Assembly (NCBI RefSeq): GCF_031143425.1
Contig: NC_090447.1
Coordinates: 849,405,760 to 849,469,759, forward strand
DNA: 64,000 nt
Reading direction: 5' to 3'
From: Pleurodeles waltl
Taxonomy: Eukaryota > Chordata > Amphibia > Caudata > Salamandridae
In this document: positions 9,056 to 20,513 of the stretch, piece by piece
Layout: every line of letters begins with the position of its first letter
Position numbering within the stretch: the first letter of the stretch is position 1
The notes under the pieces: model-generated
Database searches by the model: none
Told to the model about the DNA's origin: nothing
What the model saw: the letters and a program-made list of their open reading frames with translations, nothing else
Position numbers and translations under genes: made by a program

Positions 9056-9384
9056 CAGGACCTCGACAGTAACCCTGTGATTAGGGGTATAGCTATACCT
9101 AACAGCGACCCTATAAAGCCTCCTGACTGTTTCAACAGTTTTCTTTTGGAATGAAGCGATGCCCTCTTATTGCTGAGCTTCTTAATAATGTGGCGCTTCT
9201 TCTTCAGAACGCGGAACTGGCTCGTTGATATCGGGACATTACCTTTTAGGGTGTTTAGGGCTATTTCTGAAATGGCGGCCACTAGGTCATCCGAGGCAGC
9301 GCAAAGGATTGCTTTTCTTTTAGAGGGGCTGGCTGTGATCAACATTTTTAGAAGGCCTAAATTACGCCGCAACCTCGCAGACAT
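9055..9384 (-). CDS. small conserved Maverick protein with hydrophobic C-terminus
   Basis: The 109-residue protein starts with basic LRRNLGLLKML, has an ALNTLKGNVPIS motif with a Lys/Arg-rich helix after it, and ends in a Gly-rich hydrophobic segment (GGFIGSLLGIAIPLITGLL, about residues 88-106). This layout recurs next to the ATPase in Mavericks. The tail could insert in membranes, as in adenovirus-type virion lytic proteins, but that is inference. It overlaps the following gene by one base. Confidence 0.7.
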   Translation of the reverse strand: MSARLRRNLGLLKMLITASPSKRKAILCAASDDLVAAISEIALNTLKGNVPISTSQFRVLKKKRHIIKKLSNKRASLHSKRKLLKQSGGFIGSLLGIAIPLITGLLSRS

Positions 9385-9436
9385 TGTGGTGTCCTTATAT
9401 TACAAGGTTTAGAGTGTAAATGTTATAAACATCTTT

Positions 9437-10111
9437 TTACTTGTTCTTTTTATAGGTTTTGGGCATTGTTTTAGGCGTGTAGGCGACTGGGAAGTCAGGT
9501 GGTAGTATGCCGGCTCGTAGTCTGTAGGCTTCAAGAGTGTTGGGTTTCAAATCCACCAGTAAGTAACCATGTGGTTTTGCTGTAGCATCGTTAAAGGCCT
9601 CCATGAAAAACGGGGTGTTTCCAGGGTACATTTGTTTAGCTATAATTGAGATCTGAAGTTTGTCTCTGGGGTTTTTAAATAAGACCAGGTATGAGGCGTT
9701 GAGAGTTATGGATCGGCTGCTCTTGCCCTTGTAAAACAGGTTCTGCACTATATAGCATATGCTCAGATTACGGTGGTGTGAATATTGCGTAAAAGCCCGC
9801 TCAATCTCGGGGTGGTCCCCGCCTTCACGCATGAGGTCATCCACCACGACCATGTTTACAAGTTGTTTTGGTAGCAAATCATCGTCGTTGAGATTATCGG
9901 GGATACCCTCTATAAACCGAATGTGGGGGAACTTTAGGGTGAGCTCCGTGTAAAGATCCTGCCAGCATGAATAAAGCCACACAATGTTGTTTGGGGTCTG
10001 AGATAAAACACCGGGAGCATTTTCTAGCAGTTTCTTTATAAAAAAACTTTTACCGCTGTTGGAGGGACCTGCTAAAACGCAGGAGAATGGGTGTTGTAGT
10101 CTAGTGTCCAT
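9437..10111 (-). CDS. FtsK/HerA-type DNA packaging ATPase
   Basis: The 224-residue protein shows a Walker A loop GPSNSGKS (residues 15-22) and a Walker B strand MVVVDDL (about 87-93). A conserved QYSHHRNLSICYIVQNLF segment follows, typical of the A32-like packaging ATPases of Mavericks, adintoviruses and virophages. It would pump genomic DNA into the capsid. Length and start are normal. It sits directly downstream of the polymerase on the same strand. The ORF is intact even though the capsid gene is not. Confidence 0.93.
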   Translation of the reverse strand: MDTRLQHPFSCVLAGPSNSGKSFFIKKLLENAPGVLSQTPNNIVWLYSCWQDLYTELTLKFPHIRFIEGIPDNLNDDDLLPKQLVNMVVVDDLMREGGDHPEIERAFTQYSHHRNLSICYIVQNLFYKGKSSRSITLNASYLVLFKNPRDKLQISIIAKQMYPGNTPFFMEAFNDATAKPHGYLLVDLKPNTLEAYRLRAGILPPDFPVAYTPKTMPKTYKKNK

Positions 10112-10142
10112 GTCTGGGTGGAGTTCGCGCCTCTAATGTCAT

Positions 10143-11927
10143 TTAGTAACCGTAAGGCAGTGTTTTGTAGTCAGAGGTGAGGACCCGTTTGTCAAACACT
10201 ACTCTTAAGGTTTTATACATCGGTTGGGTTGTAATTTCCCATTTTTTCTTGGACCTGACAATGCTCGGGTGGTTTACAACAATGGCTTTGCTATTTTTGT
10301 GATCGCTCGAGGCGGAGTATTCGTGCACCAGACCCTTCAGACTGTCAAAGTTTATTTTAATCGTATTGTTGACGTTTAAAGTGATACCTTTGACTTTCAT
10401 GCAAACCTTGTTGTTTGAGGTCTTATAACTGTACGTCTTAGGGCCTGATGAGGTAAATTCCTGTATATACTCCCCCTTTTCGAGCTCGCTGGTCAAATCC
10501 CCTAGATAATCACCCAGCGGAGGATCTTCATCACCCTCTTTACTCACAAAGATAACCGAGTCAGTGTCATGGTACAAACACCGTTCCTGAAGCTTGTCCA
10601 GCAACCTGTAAAGCTCTAGCCTGGCGTGAGCGGTTGTGAAGCAGGCTATAAAGATGTTTATATTGTTACACGTTGTGGGGTACTCTTTGGCGTATTTCCA
10701 GCATAGAACGGCCGTCTCGTCGTCAATAAATTCACAACTGGATATGTCATAAACAGGTGTGAATACGTACTTAAAAAGCTCATCTGGATCTGTGACGATG
10801 GAAGTGTTTGACAAATTGGTACGTTGTGCGAACTTTCCCCACAAGGAATTGAGACAGAGCTTAGCTAGCTGACGGCGGGCGGGGTTAACCTTAATGAAGG
10901 CCGGTCTCAATTTAATACCCTCGCGAGCTTTGTAATCAGCGATATACTTTTTCTTTGAGGGCTCATCGACACACCATTCTGGATACCCCGAGGCCTCCTG
11001 CTTGTCTCTGAGAAACAAGTTGATGTACTCAGAAAAGAGCTGGGTTGTTGTGTTTGGAAAGTGCCAGACTTCCAGGATTTTACCTAGGCGATACCCTTTC
11101 TCTAGGGCCGTCTGCACCTCGATGGTGCACCATGTCCCCTCCAGCACCCTCTGCTCATCACTATGCCGACACTCGCTAAGCTGTTTACTTTCAGCGCAGG
11201 TACGGCATAGGGGGAACATTAGCTTACCCTCGACTCTATAAGGGAGCACCGGAAAGTAAAGTTTCCGCGGTGGGTGAATCTGACACTTAATGATTCCAAA
11301 GTACTCTTTGAGAGGTTTAAAGTTCTGGTATGTGATTGTAGGATGGCCCATAGGGTACAACTTCACCTTGTTTACAAACGGATACAGACTTGTGAAGTCG
11401 TAGTAATGTATTTTCTCACCAGGGCCAGCTACACGGTACAATTGAATGGCGTTTGAACGCCCACCGAATAAGGCGTCACGGGGTTCCAGCGGTGAAGGTA
11501 ACTGCTGGCTCTTAATAAAAGTGCTCAGTTCACCATCTTTCGATAGCTCAGTTACCCAATCATGTTCCCATAGAGTTCTCAAAACAAACCCACAACTCTC
11601 AATATACTGCGCCTTCGCCATAGTCCTGCGGTGCAGATGTTCAAACGAGGTTCCCTGCAGTCTATTAAACTCATGGGGCTTGTAACACTGAGGGCAGCCG
11701 TGGTAAAAACACCAGTTGAACTCAAAGGCCGTTGGTACGCCATTAATCAATGCATACCCGTCTAGATAGTAGCGACCCAGCCGGTATTCGCCACCCTGCA
11801 GAGCGTGCTGAATGAAGATGCTCTCACTCGCAGAGACGTACATGAGCCACTGAATAGAGGGGGTGGAGTAACGTTTCTGCTTGCCGTTATAGAGGTCGGG
11901 TGGTACTAAGGAGATAGTTTCAGGCAA
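10143..11927 (-). pseudogene. polB: protein-primed DNA polymerase B, polymerase half (after frameshift)
   Basis: This 594-codon open frame holds the palm motifs: motif A YYDFTSLYP (about 175-183), motif B RRQLAKLCLNSLWGKF (about 351-366) and motif C YHDTDSV (about 452-458), the signature of protein-primed family B polymerases. Ahead of motif A is a GRYYLDGY ... FEFNWCFYHGCPQC segment shared by Maverick polymerases and somewhat nuclease-like. It is the continuation of the frame at 11920-14301; the two are separated by a one-base slip at a homopolymer near 11930. Marked as pseudogene because the pieces are out of frame, though an assembly error in the homopolymer is possible. Confidence 0.93.
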
Positions 11928-14301
11928 TAAAAAACATGTGTTTATAAATAGACATACACATTGAAGCCAGAGTAATGTTTTGAAATGGGTCCAGGTATAC
12001 AGTTATTTTTTTTTTACTCTTGAGTGATTCGGTTTCAACAAACAGGACCCGCTTTGTCATCGCCACCGCAACATCTCTGAAAAGGTTGCATGCTTTTCGC
12101 AATATCATAACATCCGCCTGACAGTATGCTTTCAATTCAGTTTGAAAATGAAACCATTTTTCACGGTTTTCATCGTACCACTGTAGAAAACTCTCTTTTT
12201 CAGAGGGCATCATGTACTCGCAACCATAACTGTCGGGCGGAGGCATAGGGCCGCTGTAATTCTGATTAGCCCAGGTGTTAAAAAAGTGAGGGAAATAACC
12301 TTTACAGCCTTCAAACCCAAAGGCTTTTGGCAGTTTGCTCAACTTCATGGGCAGAAAATTCAAGGTGTCTATGAACCTAATGTCAAAAGGTACAACCTTA
12401 AGCAGCATTAGTTTGGAACCTTGGGTTATGAGACTAATGGGCAACTTTTCATGTATCAGGTCTCGGATAATGAAGAATGAGTCATATGCTTTGGAGTTGT
12501 GAGCCAGAAATGTATAATCCTGGTATCGAGGTTGCATGAACGTGATGAGGAAATCATTCACGCATGACCGTCCTTCAAACTCCCAGCTCTCATCACCTGT
12601 TAGATGGTGGGCGTAAATATAGTTTGGCTGGTGCACACCCGTCTCTTGCGTACACTCTATATCAAATACGATATAGTCTTCTGTTTTTTTCTGGTAGTGA
12701 CTTCTGAGCATGTAACACTCATGTGTTGTTCCGGCTATAAAAGCAGCGGTACACCTAGGGCATTCCATGCCTTTACATTCATGGTCGACAGGTTTATAGC
12801 GACCGCATGTCCCACAGTCGGCTTTAAGAACACATTGGGCTAGGCCGATGTGCGTGATTAAGCAGTCTTGCGACCGACAAAACAGCTTACACTTTGTGCA
12901 GTTCACTTTCTGAGCACTGTCATTGACACAACCGTCCCTCTGACACATTTTACAGTGAAATTCACACTGGTGTTTGGTCCGATTGTTGTATATATGATCG
13001 CAATGCTCGCACACATACTTGGCCCCTAGAAAACCCTTCAGGTTCAAGACACCGTAAAAGTGGTTTTCATGATGCAACACATACACGGTCTTGTTTTTCA
13101 CACCTTCATTGGTAGTGAAGTACTTCCAAGAACCGGCATGGTATAGAACTTTAACCGTCACGGCAAAGTGGTTCTCAAAAAGGCCCAGATCCCCAAAACC
13201 AACCATTTTGTCAGTCGGTATCTGAAGTGCCTCATGTGCCGCTACAGCCATTGACATAATGACGGCGTCTGGGGTAGAGCGGTCCATCAATAAGCCCGCA
13301 ATGCTTGCGGCCAGACACATGTTGGTAGCTCCGGTGTTAAAATCGAGCAACCACCGAGATTTCTTGCCAATGATTTTACTGTACATAACGCTCTTTAAGG
13401 CTCTGGAAGCACCACCCTCGCGACCCCTAACAACGAGGGCGATGATTCTAAAGGACCCGTACGTCAATAATTCAGCCTTGCTCTGTAAAAGTTTAGATAG
13501 GTTTTCTAAAAACGTTACAGCGTCAAACACATCCCGAGATGACCGTCTGGTGAATAGGGGACTATTGAGATCCTGTCCCTGAAAACGCATCTGAAAGAAA
13601 TCATTAGGACCCACATCGTGTAACAATCGTTCGATTAGCGCTTGCACAGCCTGATGTATAGCTATAATGCCATGATCTGAGGAGTGTAGGCGATCTAGGT
13701 TAACAAACCTAAACTCCTCATAGTGCTCTGTAGCGTTAAACCGCTCTACAACTCGACTATACCGTCTCACACTTTCCATAAATACTGGTTCTGAAGCCTC
13801 AGTTTGAGAATTACTGGTTGTTGGAGAGCTCACAGGGGTATGGTTAGATGTAGATGTGTTTTTAGACCTTCTGGTAACGCAGAGTCTGGCTTTCTTTAAC
13901 TTTTTTATTACAGCCTTGCGTTTTCTAGAGCTACCAAGCCACTTTGGCTTCTTATGGGCCCATCTGGTTTTTGGTAACTGTCCCCCGCCGATCTGAACAA
14001 TATTTGTGTTGTTTACAAATGGTGACACTGACCCTACACCTACTTCGGATGGGGCTCCTCCAGACTGCTTAAGGCTGAGACAGCTCGGACCGCCACCCCC
14101 AGAGGAGCTGTAAAGACCATCAGCACCTCCTAACTCTATATTTTGAGGTCTTATGGGTGCTGGTTTTGGGGGTTGACATGACCTCTGACTATTGAGCGCT
14201 CGTAAAACTCTTAGAGCTCTACTAAGTAGGTGCTGTGGCTTCTTTTCATATTTAGACCTATGGCCCATTGTACTGGTAAAGGTACCTCTAACATTCCCCA
14301 T
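11920..14301 (-). pseudogene. polB: protein-primed DNA polymerase B, N-terminal and exonuclease half
   Basis: This 793-codon frame begins with a Ser/Gly-rich and basic region (about 1-150), likely carrying nuclear localisation and terminal-protein functions. Next comes a segment with TGATNMCLAASI (C329) and HENHFYGVL (H414) that recalls an OTU-like cysteine protease, then a cluster of Cys/His pairs (about 431-528), then the 3'-5' exonuclease: Exo I FDIEC (about 546-550), Exo II FLAHNSKAYDSF (about 598-609), Exo III YCQADVMIL (about 726-734). The open frame ends early just after YKHMFF, in a T-run on the coding strand, and the polymerase continues in another frame. With its second half it would replicate the element from protein-primed ends. 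Confidence 0.93.
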
Positions 14302-14319
14302 GTATGTACGCGCGCCTAG

Positions 14320-16950
14320 TCATGATGGTATGTTACCCATGGCTATAACTGTTGAAGCGCAAGTTTGGGCCATTGTGTTTCTACACCGAGCCATCAGCTG
14401 TCTTAAAGCCTTTATGCTAGCTCTGGATGCCGCTATATTACCGCCGTTCTTACACAGTTTTAAAGTTTTTAGACGGAGCTGGCATTTTAATTGTCTGAAC
14501 GACTGATGGATTTCTTTAATGTAGCTGTCTAGAACTCTAGCACGGTTTGAAAGGTTGGTTTCAAGGCCCGTACTTATGACATTAGAGGTATGATTGCCAA
14601 CTCCCTGAGCCACCCCGGTTATAGGACAATGGCTGGCGTTATCACCACCACTCACTGTTGCTGGACCAGGGCGGGACGTAAAAACAGGGTTCCAGTGTGA
14701 ACACCCAGGAGTTTGAGAGTCCTGATCATCGCTCGAGGGTGTTCCAAAACTCTGATTTTGCGTTCCGCTACACCCTATACTGCTGTCGGGGTATATTGAT
14801 GAGGATGGTGAAGACCACTGCGCACGGGCACTTGGCGCAGGACTGGTGGGATCGTATGCCCCCGGGGGTGTATCGGGGGACATCAGACATGGGGATGCCG
14901 GGGCTTCAGAACTTTGGGTAGTACCAGCTAGAGCCTTAAGAAGCTCTATACAGTGGGAGTAGGGATCCTCTGCAGGGTGATCATTTTCCAAGGAGGGGTC
15001 ATATAACACAGAGGGGATAGTTGTACACCCTGTAGGGGTTGGGGTGTGGCCAGATACCCCGGTATTAGAACTCTGGGCCCTAGGGGGAGCCGGTTGTACC
15101 TTAACAACATTTTTAAAAGACAGGTCTAAAGGTCCAGATTGCAGCTCTGGGGTCTGGAACTTCTTCCTATGACTCTTTAAGGACAACCGATTTATTTTAG
15201 GACTGCTGCACTGTTTTGGGGGCCCTCCAGAGACCTCACACGGTACAAACAGTTGGGCGTTTGGTGTTGTACGATTGATACTGTCCGTTTGTCCATGCCC
15301 CATCCCCGGGATAGCTGTTGCAGAAGTGTTCGCTGTACTAGGCATTCCCTTTAGGACGGTTGGTGTGGGGCCGTTAAGAGTTGTACCTGGACCATGATCG
15401 GTGGCTGTAGAGAGGTTGCAGGGTGGGTCTTGATGTTCGGGTTGGTTCACGTGTACCGATGACGCGGTGGGGTTTTGAGCAGTCCCAGTGCAGACCTTTA
15501 AAGACGACATCCGCTGCTTAGGCTGAGGGCCGACGTCTCCGGAGCTCTGGGGTGATGATTCTAGGATGTAAAGATAGCAAAATACATATTAGGGTTAGTT
15601 ATAGCTGGTATACCGGTGGGTGTGAAAGACGTTTAGACACACTAAGGACAGTATACATCAGACTCTACATTTTCTAAAAAATCACCTTTGGTTTTTCGGC
15701 TTGAGGGGCCCTTCTTAATGGGCGGGCCGTCCTTAGAACCAGGGGACTTCCTTTTGCGGGGCTGGCTTTTAAGCTTTGCATCCAAATTCCGGATCGCTTC
15801 ATCCACAGGGACCCCTCGGGATAAAAAACATAAAAAATAATGTTACACATACAAGATAATACATAGACTATACGAACTCACTATGATGACCAAATATAGG
15901 TCTGATTGTAGGGCTTGTTAGGTTTTCAGAGGGGGTTACAAAAAGAACCCTAATATTTACCTGCAGAAACGTTATCCTGTGACAAGGTGTTTGACCCATC
16001 TTGAACATGAAGGATTTGTTGGAGAGAGGCAAGCGCACACCTGAGTTCAGCATCATAACCTATGTAAGCATATGGGTTCCCATTAGCAGTAAAATAAAAA
16101 TAACATTCCTGACAACGTCGTTCAGAACGACCAAGGGCCTGTAACTCACCTTGCTGCACGGTCTCCATTTGCACATGGGGTTCCCCAGACTCTTGACAGT
16201 CCTGTGTACAAGAGAGACAGATTTACCTTTAAGCACCCCACAATTCATCTTCTAGGGCAGAACCCTTCATAAAAGCACACCGAGTGTTGACATTTTTTTT
16301 TTTTTTTTTTTTTCTTTTTTAAATTTGAAAAAAAAAAAATATATATATTAATAATTTTTTTTTTTATATATATATACATATATATATCAAGATTCAAATT
16401 GTTGAATCCCTATGTTCTGTAAGTATCAATACATATTGACAACTGTAAAACTTTTCTCAAAAACTATTCACGGTTTAATAAACAAATTCCACATGGTGGC
16501 GCTCTTGCATAATACGAGCTCTAAGGTTGTCTCTATAAGACATAGCCAGGAAAATGGATCCTAGGAGCCATGCCTGGTTTTCACCTTAGCTGAACAAGGC
16601 TGGGAACCATGTGTGGGGGCGGAGCTCAGTCTAAACTCCTAGCTGAGCCAATTCCAACACCACACAGTCTTTGTTTTAAAAAAAGAAAATGGCCGGATGT
16701 GGATGCAACATGTGTGAGGTCCTGGGTTTTTTCAAGGCAACAAAATCAGATCCAATGCCATCCTGAACTACGGTGAGTGGTGTGGGGTACTTGAGGGGTC
16801 TGAGGCTCCCTACCAGTGATAGTTATTTTTTAATCATTATTATTTTTTATTTATTTCAACAGCTTTTATTTCTTTTTTAATTTATGTAATTTTCTATTTT
16901 TAAAATGTTCTAGACTTCAGGGTCTCCTAAACCCCTGGTCACACTTGCCA

Positions 16951-16981
<31 letters not shown>

Positions 16982-19228
16982 TTTTAAAGGCTGCCACATG
17001 GCGGCCTGGGGGTCTCTGAGCCCTGTGCTCAGGGCCCTCATATTTGTATTTCTATTTTTTTGTTTGTTTTTTTAAACGCTGCCCTATGGGGCCTTGGGGG
17101 CCCCAATCCCAAGGCCCCCAAAACGCTATTCATTTATTATTTGTATTTATATATATGTGTATGGGACCCTAGGGCCCTAGCGCGCGTGGTCAGGGCCCCA
17201 CAGGCCCTGGCCACGCGCCATTACTCCTTTTGTATTTATTTATTTTTTTTTTAAAACAAACGCCGCACTACGGCGGCTAGCACCGACTCACCGAGGCCAC
17301 GGGAGCTCCCCGTGGCCTCGGTGAGCCAGTTGGAAGAAGGTTTAATTAAAGAGAATGCCGCTGAAACACATGCGCCATTCTCAGTAATTAAACCTTCAAG
17401 GCGATTCTCAGAAGCCGCTGGGGTATTCCCCAGCGACTTCTGAGAACCGCCTCAAACACTGCCAAAACACGAGGGCACCGGGCGGCTACAGCCGTCCGGA
17501 GCCCTACTATCGACTTTTCAGAACGGTTTTCAGAGCCCCTGAGGGACTCTGAAAACCGCGCTGTAAAGTTGAAAATAGGTCTCCCCAGAGCATTCCCGAG
17601 CTCTGGGGAGACCTATTATTAACATCGTAGCGCGGTTTTCAGAGCCCCTCAGGGACTCTGAAAACCGCGCTGAAAAGCTGATATTGGGGCTCCCCAGAGC
17701 ATTCCCTAGCTCTGGGGAGACCTATTTTCAGCATTTCAGAGAGGTTTTCAGAGCCCCTGAGGGACTCTGAAAAGCGCGCTGTAAAGTTGAAAATAGGTCT
17801 CCCCAGAGCATTCCCGAGCTCTGGGGAGACCTATTATTAACATCGCAGCGCGGTTTTCAGAGCCCCTGAGGGACTCTGAAAAGCGCGCTGAAAAGTTGAT
17901 AGTGGGGCTCCCTAGAGCATTCCCGCGCTCTGGGGAGACCTATTTTCAGCATTTCAGAGTGGTTTTCAGAGCCCCTGAGGGACTCTGAAAACCGCGCTGT
18001 AAAGTTGATAATAGGTCTCCCCAGAGCATTCCCGAGCTCTGGGGTGCCCATTTATTAATTTTAGAACGCCGCTCTCCACATCATGGTGAGCGGTGCTCTA
18101 AAATTAATATCAGGGCACCCTAGAGCAGGCCATTTAAAAAAACGCCTGCCAGAATTAAATGTGTGGCCACATATTACTATGGCCTTAAAATAAAATGCAC
18201 TTAAGGAAAAAAAATATACATACTGCTCCCCACAGCAGACCTTTACAAATTAAACACAGCCCCACCATATACATAGCACATGACCCCACAAGTAAACACT
18301 TAAACAAGACCATCACACATAATAAGTGCAGACTTTAAAAAATACCAGTCCCTACATAGTCCCAGAACCACCATGTACAAATTAAGCATTCCCAATACAC
18401 CCCACATCGTAAGTGCGCTCGCGCTGAAATACATGCCTATACATAGCACATTACCCCCCAAGTACCATTTAAACAACCCCGCCCCACAAAACAAGTGCAG
18501 ACTTTAAAAAATACCTACAGATACACAGCCCCTGAAACATCAAGTACAATTTAAACCATGGCACCACTCCACAAAACAAGTGCAGCCCTTCAAAACTACA
18601 TACAAATCCATAACCCCAGAACCCATAAGTACAAATTAAGCAGGGCCATCAGCCCCCAAAATAAGTGCATACCCTCAAAAATACATGTCCATACATAGCC
18701 CCAGAACCACCATGTACATATTAAGCAGTCCCAATACACCCCACACCGCAAGTGCACTAGCGCTGAAATACATGCCTATACATAGCACATAACCCCCACA
18801 AGTACCAATTAAACAGCCCCGACCCATAAAACAAGTGCAGACTTTAAAAAATATCTACAGATACACTACCCCAGAACTAGCATGTACAAATCAAGCAGTA
18901 CCAACACAAGCCCCAAAATAAGTGCGCCCCCGCAAAAATACCTACAAATACATAGCACAAGCCCCTACAAGTACCAATTAAACAAAACCAACCCATAAAG
19001 TAATTACAGTATCTCAAAAATACACTAATAGCTTTTTAATTTGTATTTGTTTTTATTTATTTTTTTAAAAGCAGACATTTTACATATCTATGTATAGTTA
19101 AACAGGTTGGGGCTAATGTCATTGTTAAACTTTAGTAAAACACATACACACACCACACTGTTACCGACCTTAAGTAGAAGATGTTCAGCATCACCAGTCT
19201 GAGCTCTGCCCTTCATGTTTCCAGCCAT
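14320..19228 (-). CDS. four-exon early regulatory protein with E1A-like CtBP motif
   Basis: I infer exons 19228-19169, 16201-15961, 15814-15686 and 15560-14320, with phases 0, 1 and 1 that join without a stop (about 556 codons). The first ATG after a TATA box has A at -3 and G at +4. Intron 1 (about 3 kb) contains the hairpin and 85-bp repeat arrays. Exon 2 is Cys- and Tyr-containing (RRCQECYFYF). Exon 3 is a basic patch (KSQPRKRKSPG) that looks like a nuclear localisation signal. Exon 4 is long, Ser/Pro/Thr-rich and probably disordered, with SGPLDLSFKN, an exact PxDLS site for the co-repressor CtBP as in adenovirus E1A, and a helical basic C-terminus. Exon 4 alone (ATG at 15510) is certain as an ORF; the upstream exons rest on splice signals and phase. 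It ends 19 bp before the polymerase start. I found no LxCxE motif. Confidence 0.6.
16270..17000. other. low-complexity part of the element's long intron
   Basis: T- and A-runs and TA repeats occur at about 16291-16390 and 16950-16985. The stretch between has no convincing coding signal. It lies within intron 1 of the leftward early gene. Confidence 0.5.
16988..18115. repeat. belt of hairpins, including five 109-bp double-hairpin units
   Basis: A run of about seventeen inverted repeats fills this stretch. Early ones are GC-rich stems separated by T-rich spacers, for example GCGCGTGGTCAGGGCC with its perfect complement five bases later (about 17179-17217). A 17-bp-arm hairpin lies at 17287-17325 and longer ones at about 17338-17397 and 17402-17450. 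From 17525 five units recur at exactly 109 bp (17525, 17634, 17743, 17852, 17961). Each has one hairpin with arms GGTTTTCAGAG and one with 15-bp arms AGGTCTCCCCAGAGC. Units alternate between two linker types, giving a 218-bp higher-order repeat. A last hairpin lies at about 18053-18108. Confidence 0.85.
18240..19030. repeat. about nine tandem repeats of roughly 85 bp
   Basis: The word AAGTGCA or a close variant recurs at 18324, 18411, 18493, 18578, 18663, 18750, 18833 and 18919 (79-87 bp apart), with TACATAGC and AAGTACAAATTAA at fixed places in each unit. The copies are diverged. No ORF is present. Confidence 0.8.
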
Positions 19229-19304
19229 GATGTCCTGATACAGCCCTGCTTGCCACAACTGTCAGTATGTAGTTCAGAAAAAAGAGGTCTGTGAAGGTGG
19301 GGGG

Positions 19305-19312
19305 CTCTTATA
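19305..19312 (-). promoter_or_regulatory. TATA box of the leftward early gene
   Basis: TATAAGAG on the minus strand lies about 77 bp upstream of the ATG at 19228 with no ATG in between. The 116-bp repeats lie directly upstream and could serve as its enhancer. Confidence 0.6.
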
Positions 19313-19384
19313 CCATGCTCACTGGGGTAATTATGCCTGTGCTCTAAGATTGGTGGGACCTGGAAATAGACATCTGTTATAGGT

Positions 19385-20090
19385 TAGCAATAGTTGGTCT
19401 TTGTTGTGTTTCAACTTTTAATTACTGGGTCTGTTTTCTAATTTAACCCCCCTCTGTCACCCCAGGAAAGAATGTAGGCCCATCTCTGTTTTAGATTAGC
19501 CAGGCCACAACAACCTCTGTTGTGTTTCAACTTTTAATTACTGGGTCTGTTTTCTAATTTAACCCCCCTCTGTCATCCCTGGAAAGAATGTAGGCCCATC
19601 TCTGTTTTAGATTAGCCATGCCACATCAACCTCTGTTGTGTTTCAACTTTTAATTACTGGGTCTGTTTTCTAATTTAACCCCCCTCGGTCATCCCTGGAA
19701 GGAATGTAGGCCCATCTCTGTTTTAGATTAGCCATGCCACATCAACCTCTGTTGTGTTTCAAACTTTTAATTACAGGGTCAGTTTCTAATTTAACCCCCC
19801 TCTGTCATCCCTGGAAAGAATGTAGGCCCATCTCTGTTTTAGATTAGCCATGCCACACCAACCTCTGTTGTGTTTCAACTTTTAATTACTGGGTCTGTTT
19901 TCTAATTTAACCCCACTGTTTCCCAGGGAAAGAATGTAGACCCACATCTGTTTTAGATTAGCCATGCCCATCAGCCTCTGTTGTGTTTCAAACTTTTAAT
20001 TACTGGGCCAGTTTCTAATTTAGACCCCAATGCGTCCCTGGGAAAGGATGTAGGCACACATCTGTTTTAGATTTACCACTCTAAATTGAT
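19385..20090. repeat. six tandem repeats of about 116 bp between early promoter and right TIR
   Basis: TGTTGTGTTTCAA recurs at 19402, 19518, 19634, 19750, 19866 and 19979. Each unit also carries ATTACTGGGTC, TAATTTAACCCC and CTGTTTTAGATTAGCCA. The array lies just upstream of the TATA box at 19312 on the minus strand, a position expected of an enhancer. Confidence 0.85.
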
Positions 20091-20340
20091 AGGCTGGCTC
20101 TAACAAAAGCAGCATTTGACCATTCCCACTTTTTTGGATTAGCCAACAGTGTGGAGGTTTGACCAGACCGCCCACTTTGCAGCCCTATGCAGAGGCACCC
20201 TAACAGCCACTTGGGCATGAATGTCTGACATGTCCAGACCTGTCCCTCTCAAGCTCTGAAACCACGTGCACATCACTAAGTCATACTTTTTACACATCTC
20301 ATAGGCCAAGACCCAGGGGCTAGGACCCAGACACAGGGCT

Positions 20341-20513
20341 AACACGTGACACCATGAGGGCCCATCCCAGTTGACACCCCCATGCACACACGTCACTTCC
20401 GGGGAGGGCTTTCAGGGATAACGGAAGTCCCAGCCACCGGATATGACGTCATATCCGGGGCGGGATAACTGTCATTTTTAATATGGTGATTAAACGTATC
20501 CCTTCCTACTACT
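20341..20513 (-). repeat. right terminal inverted repeat
   Basis: This is the inverted partner of the left TIR, with the same palindrome at 20437-20458. It ends at the target duplication 20514-20519. Confidence 0.95.

Noticed and set aside
16060..16248. Minus-strand ORF beginning MNCGVLKG
   Set aside because: It crosses the likely acceptor of exon 2 in another frame; the exon-2 frame has the better splice phase and composition.
17525..20090. CRISPR-like look of the regular repeats
   Set aside because: Whole units are repeated without unique spacers, in a eukaryotic viral element; they are ordinary tandem arrays.
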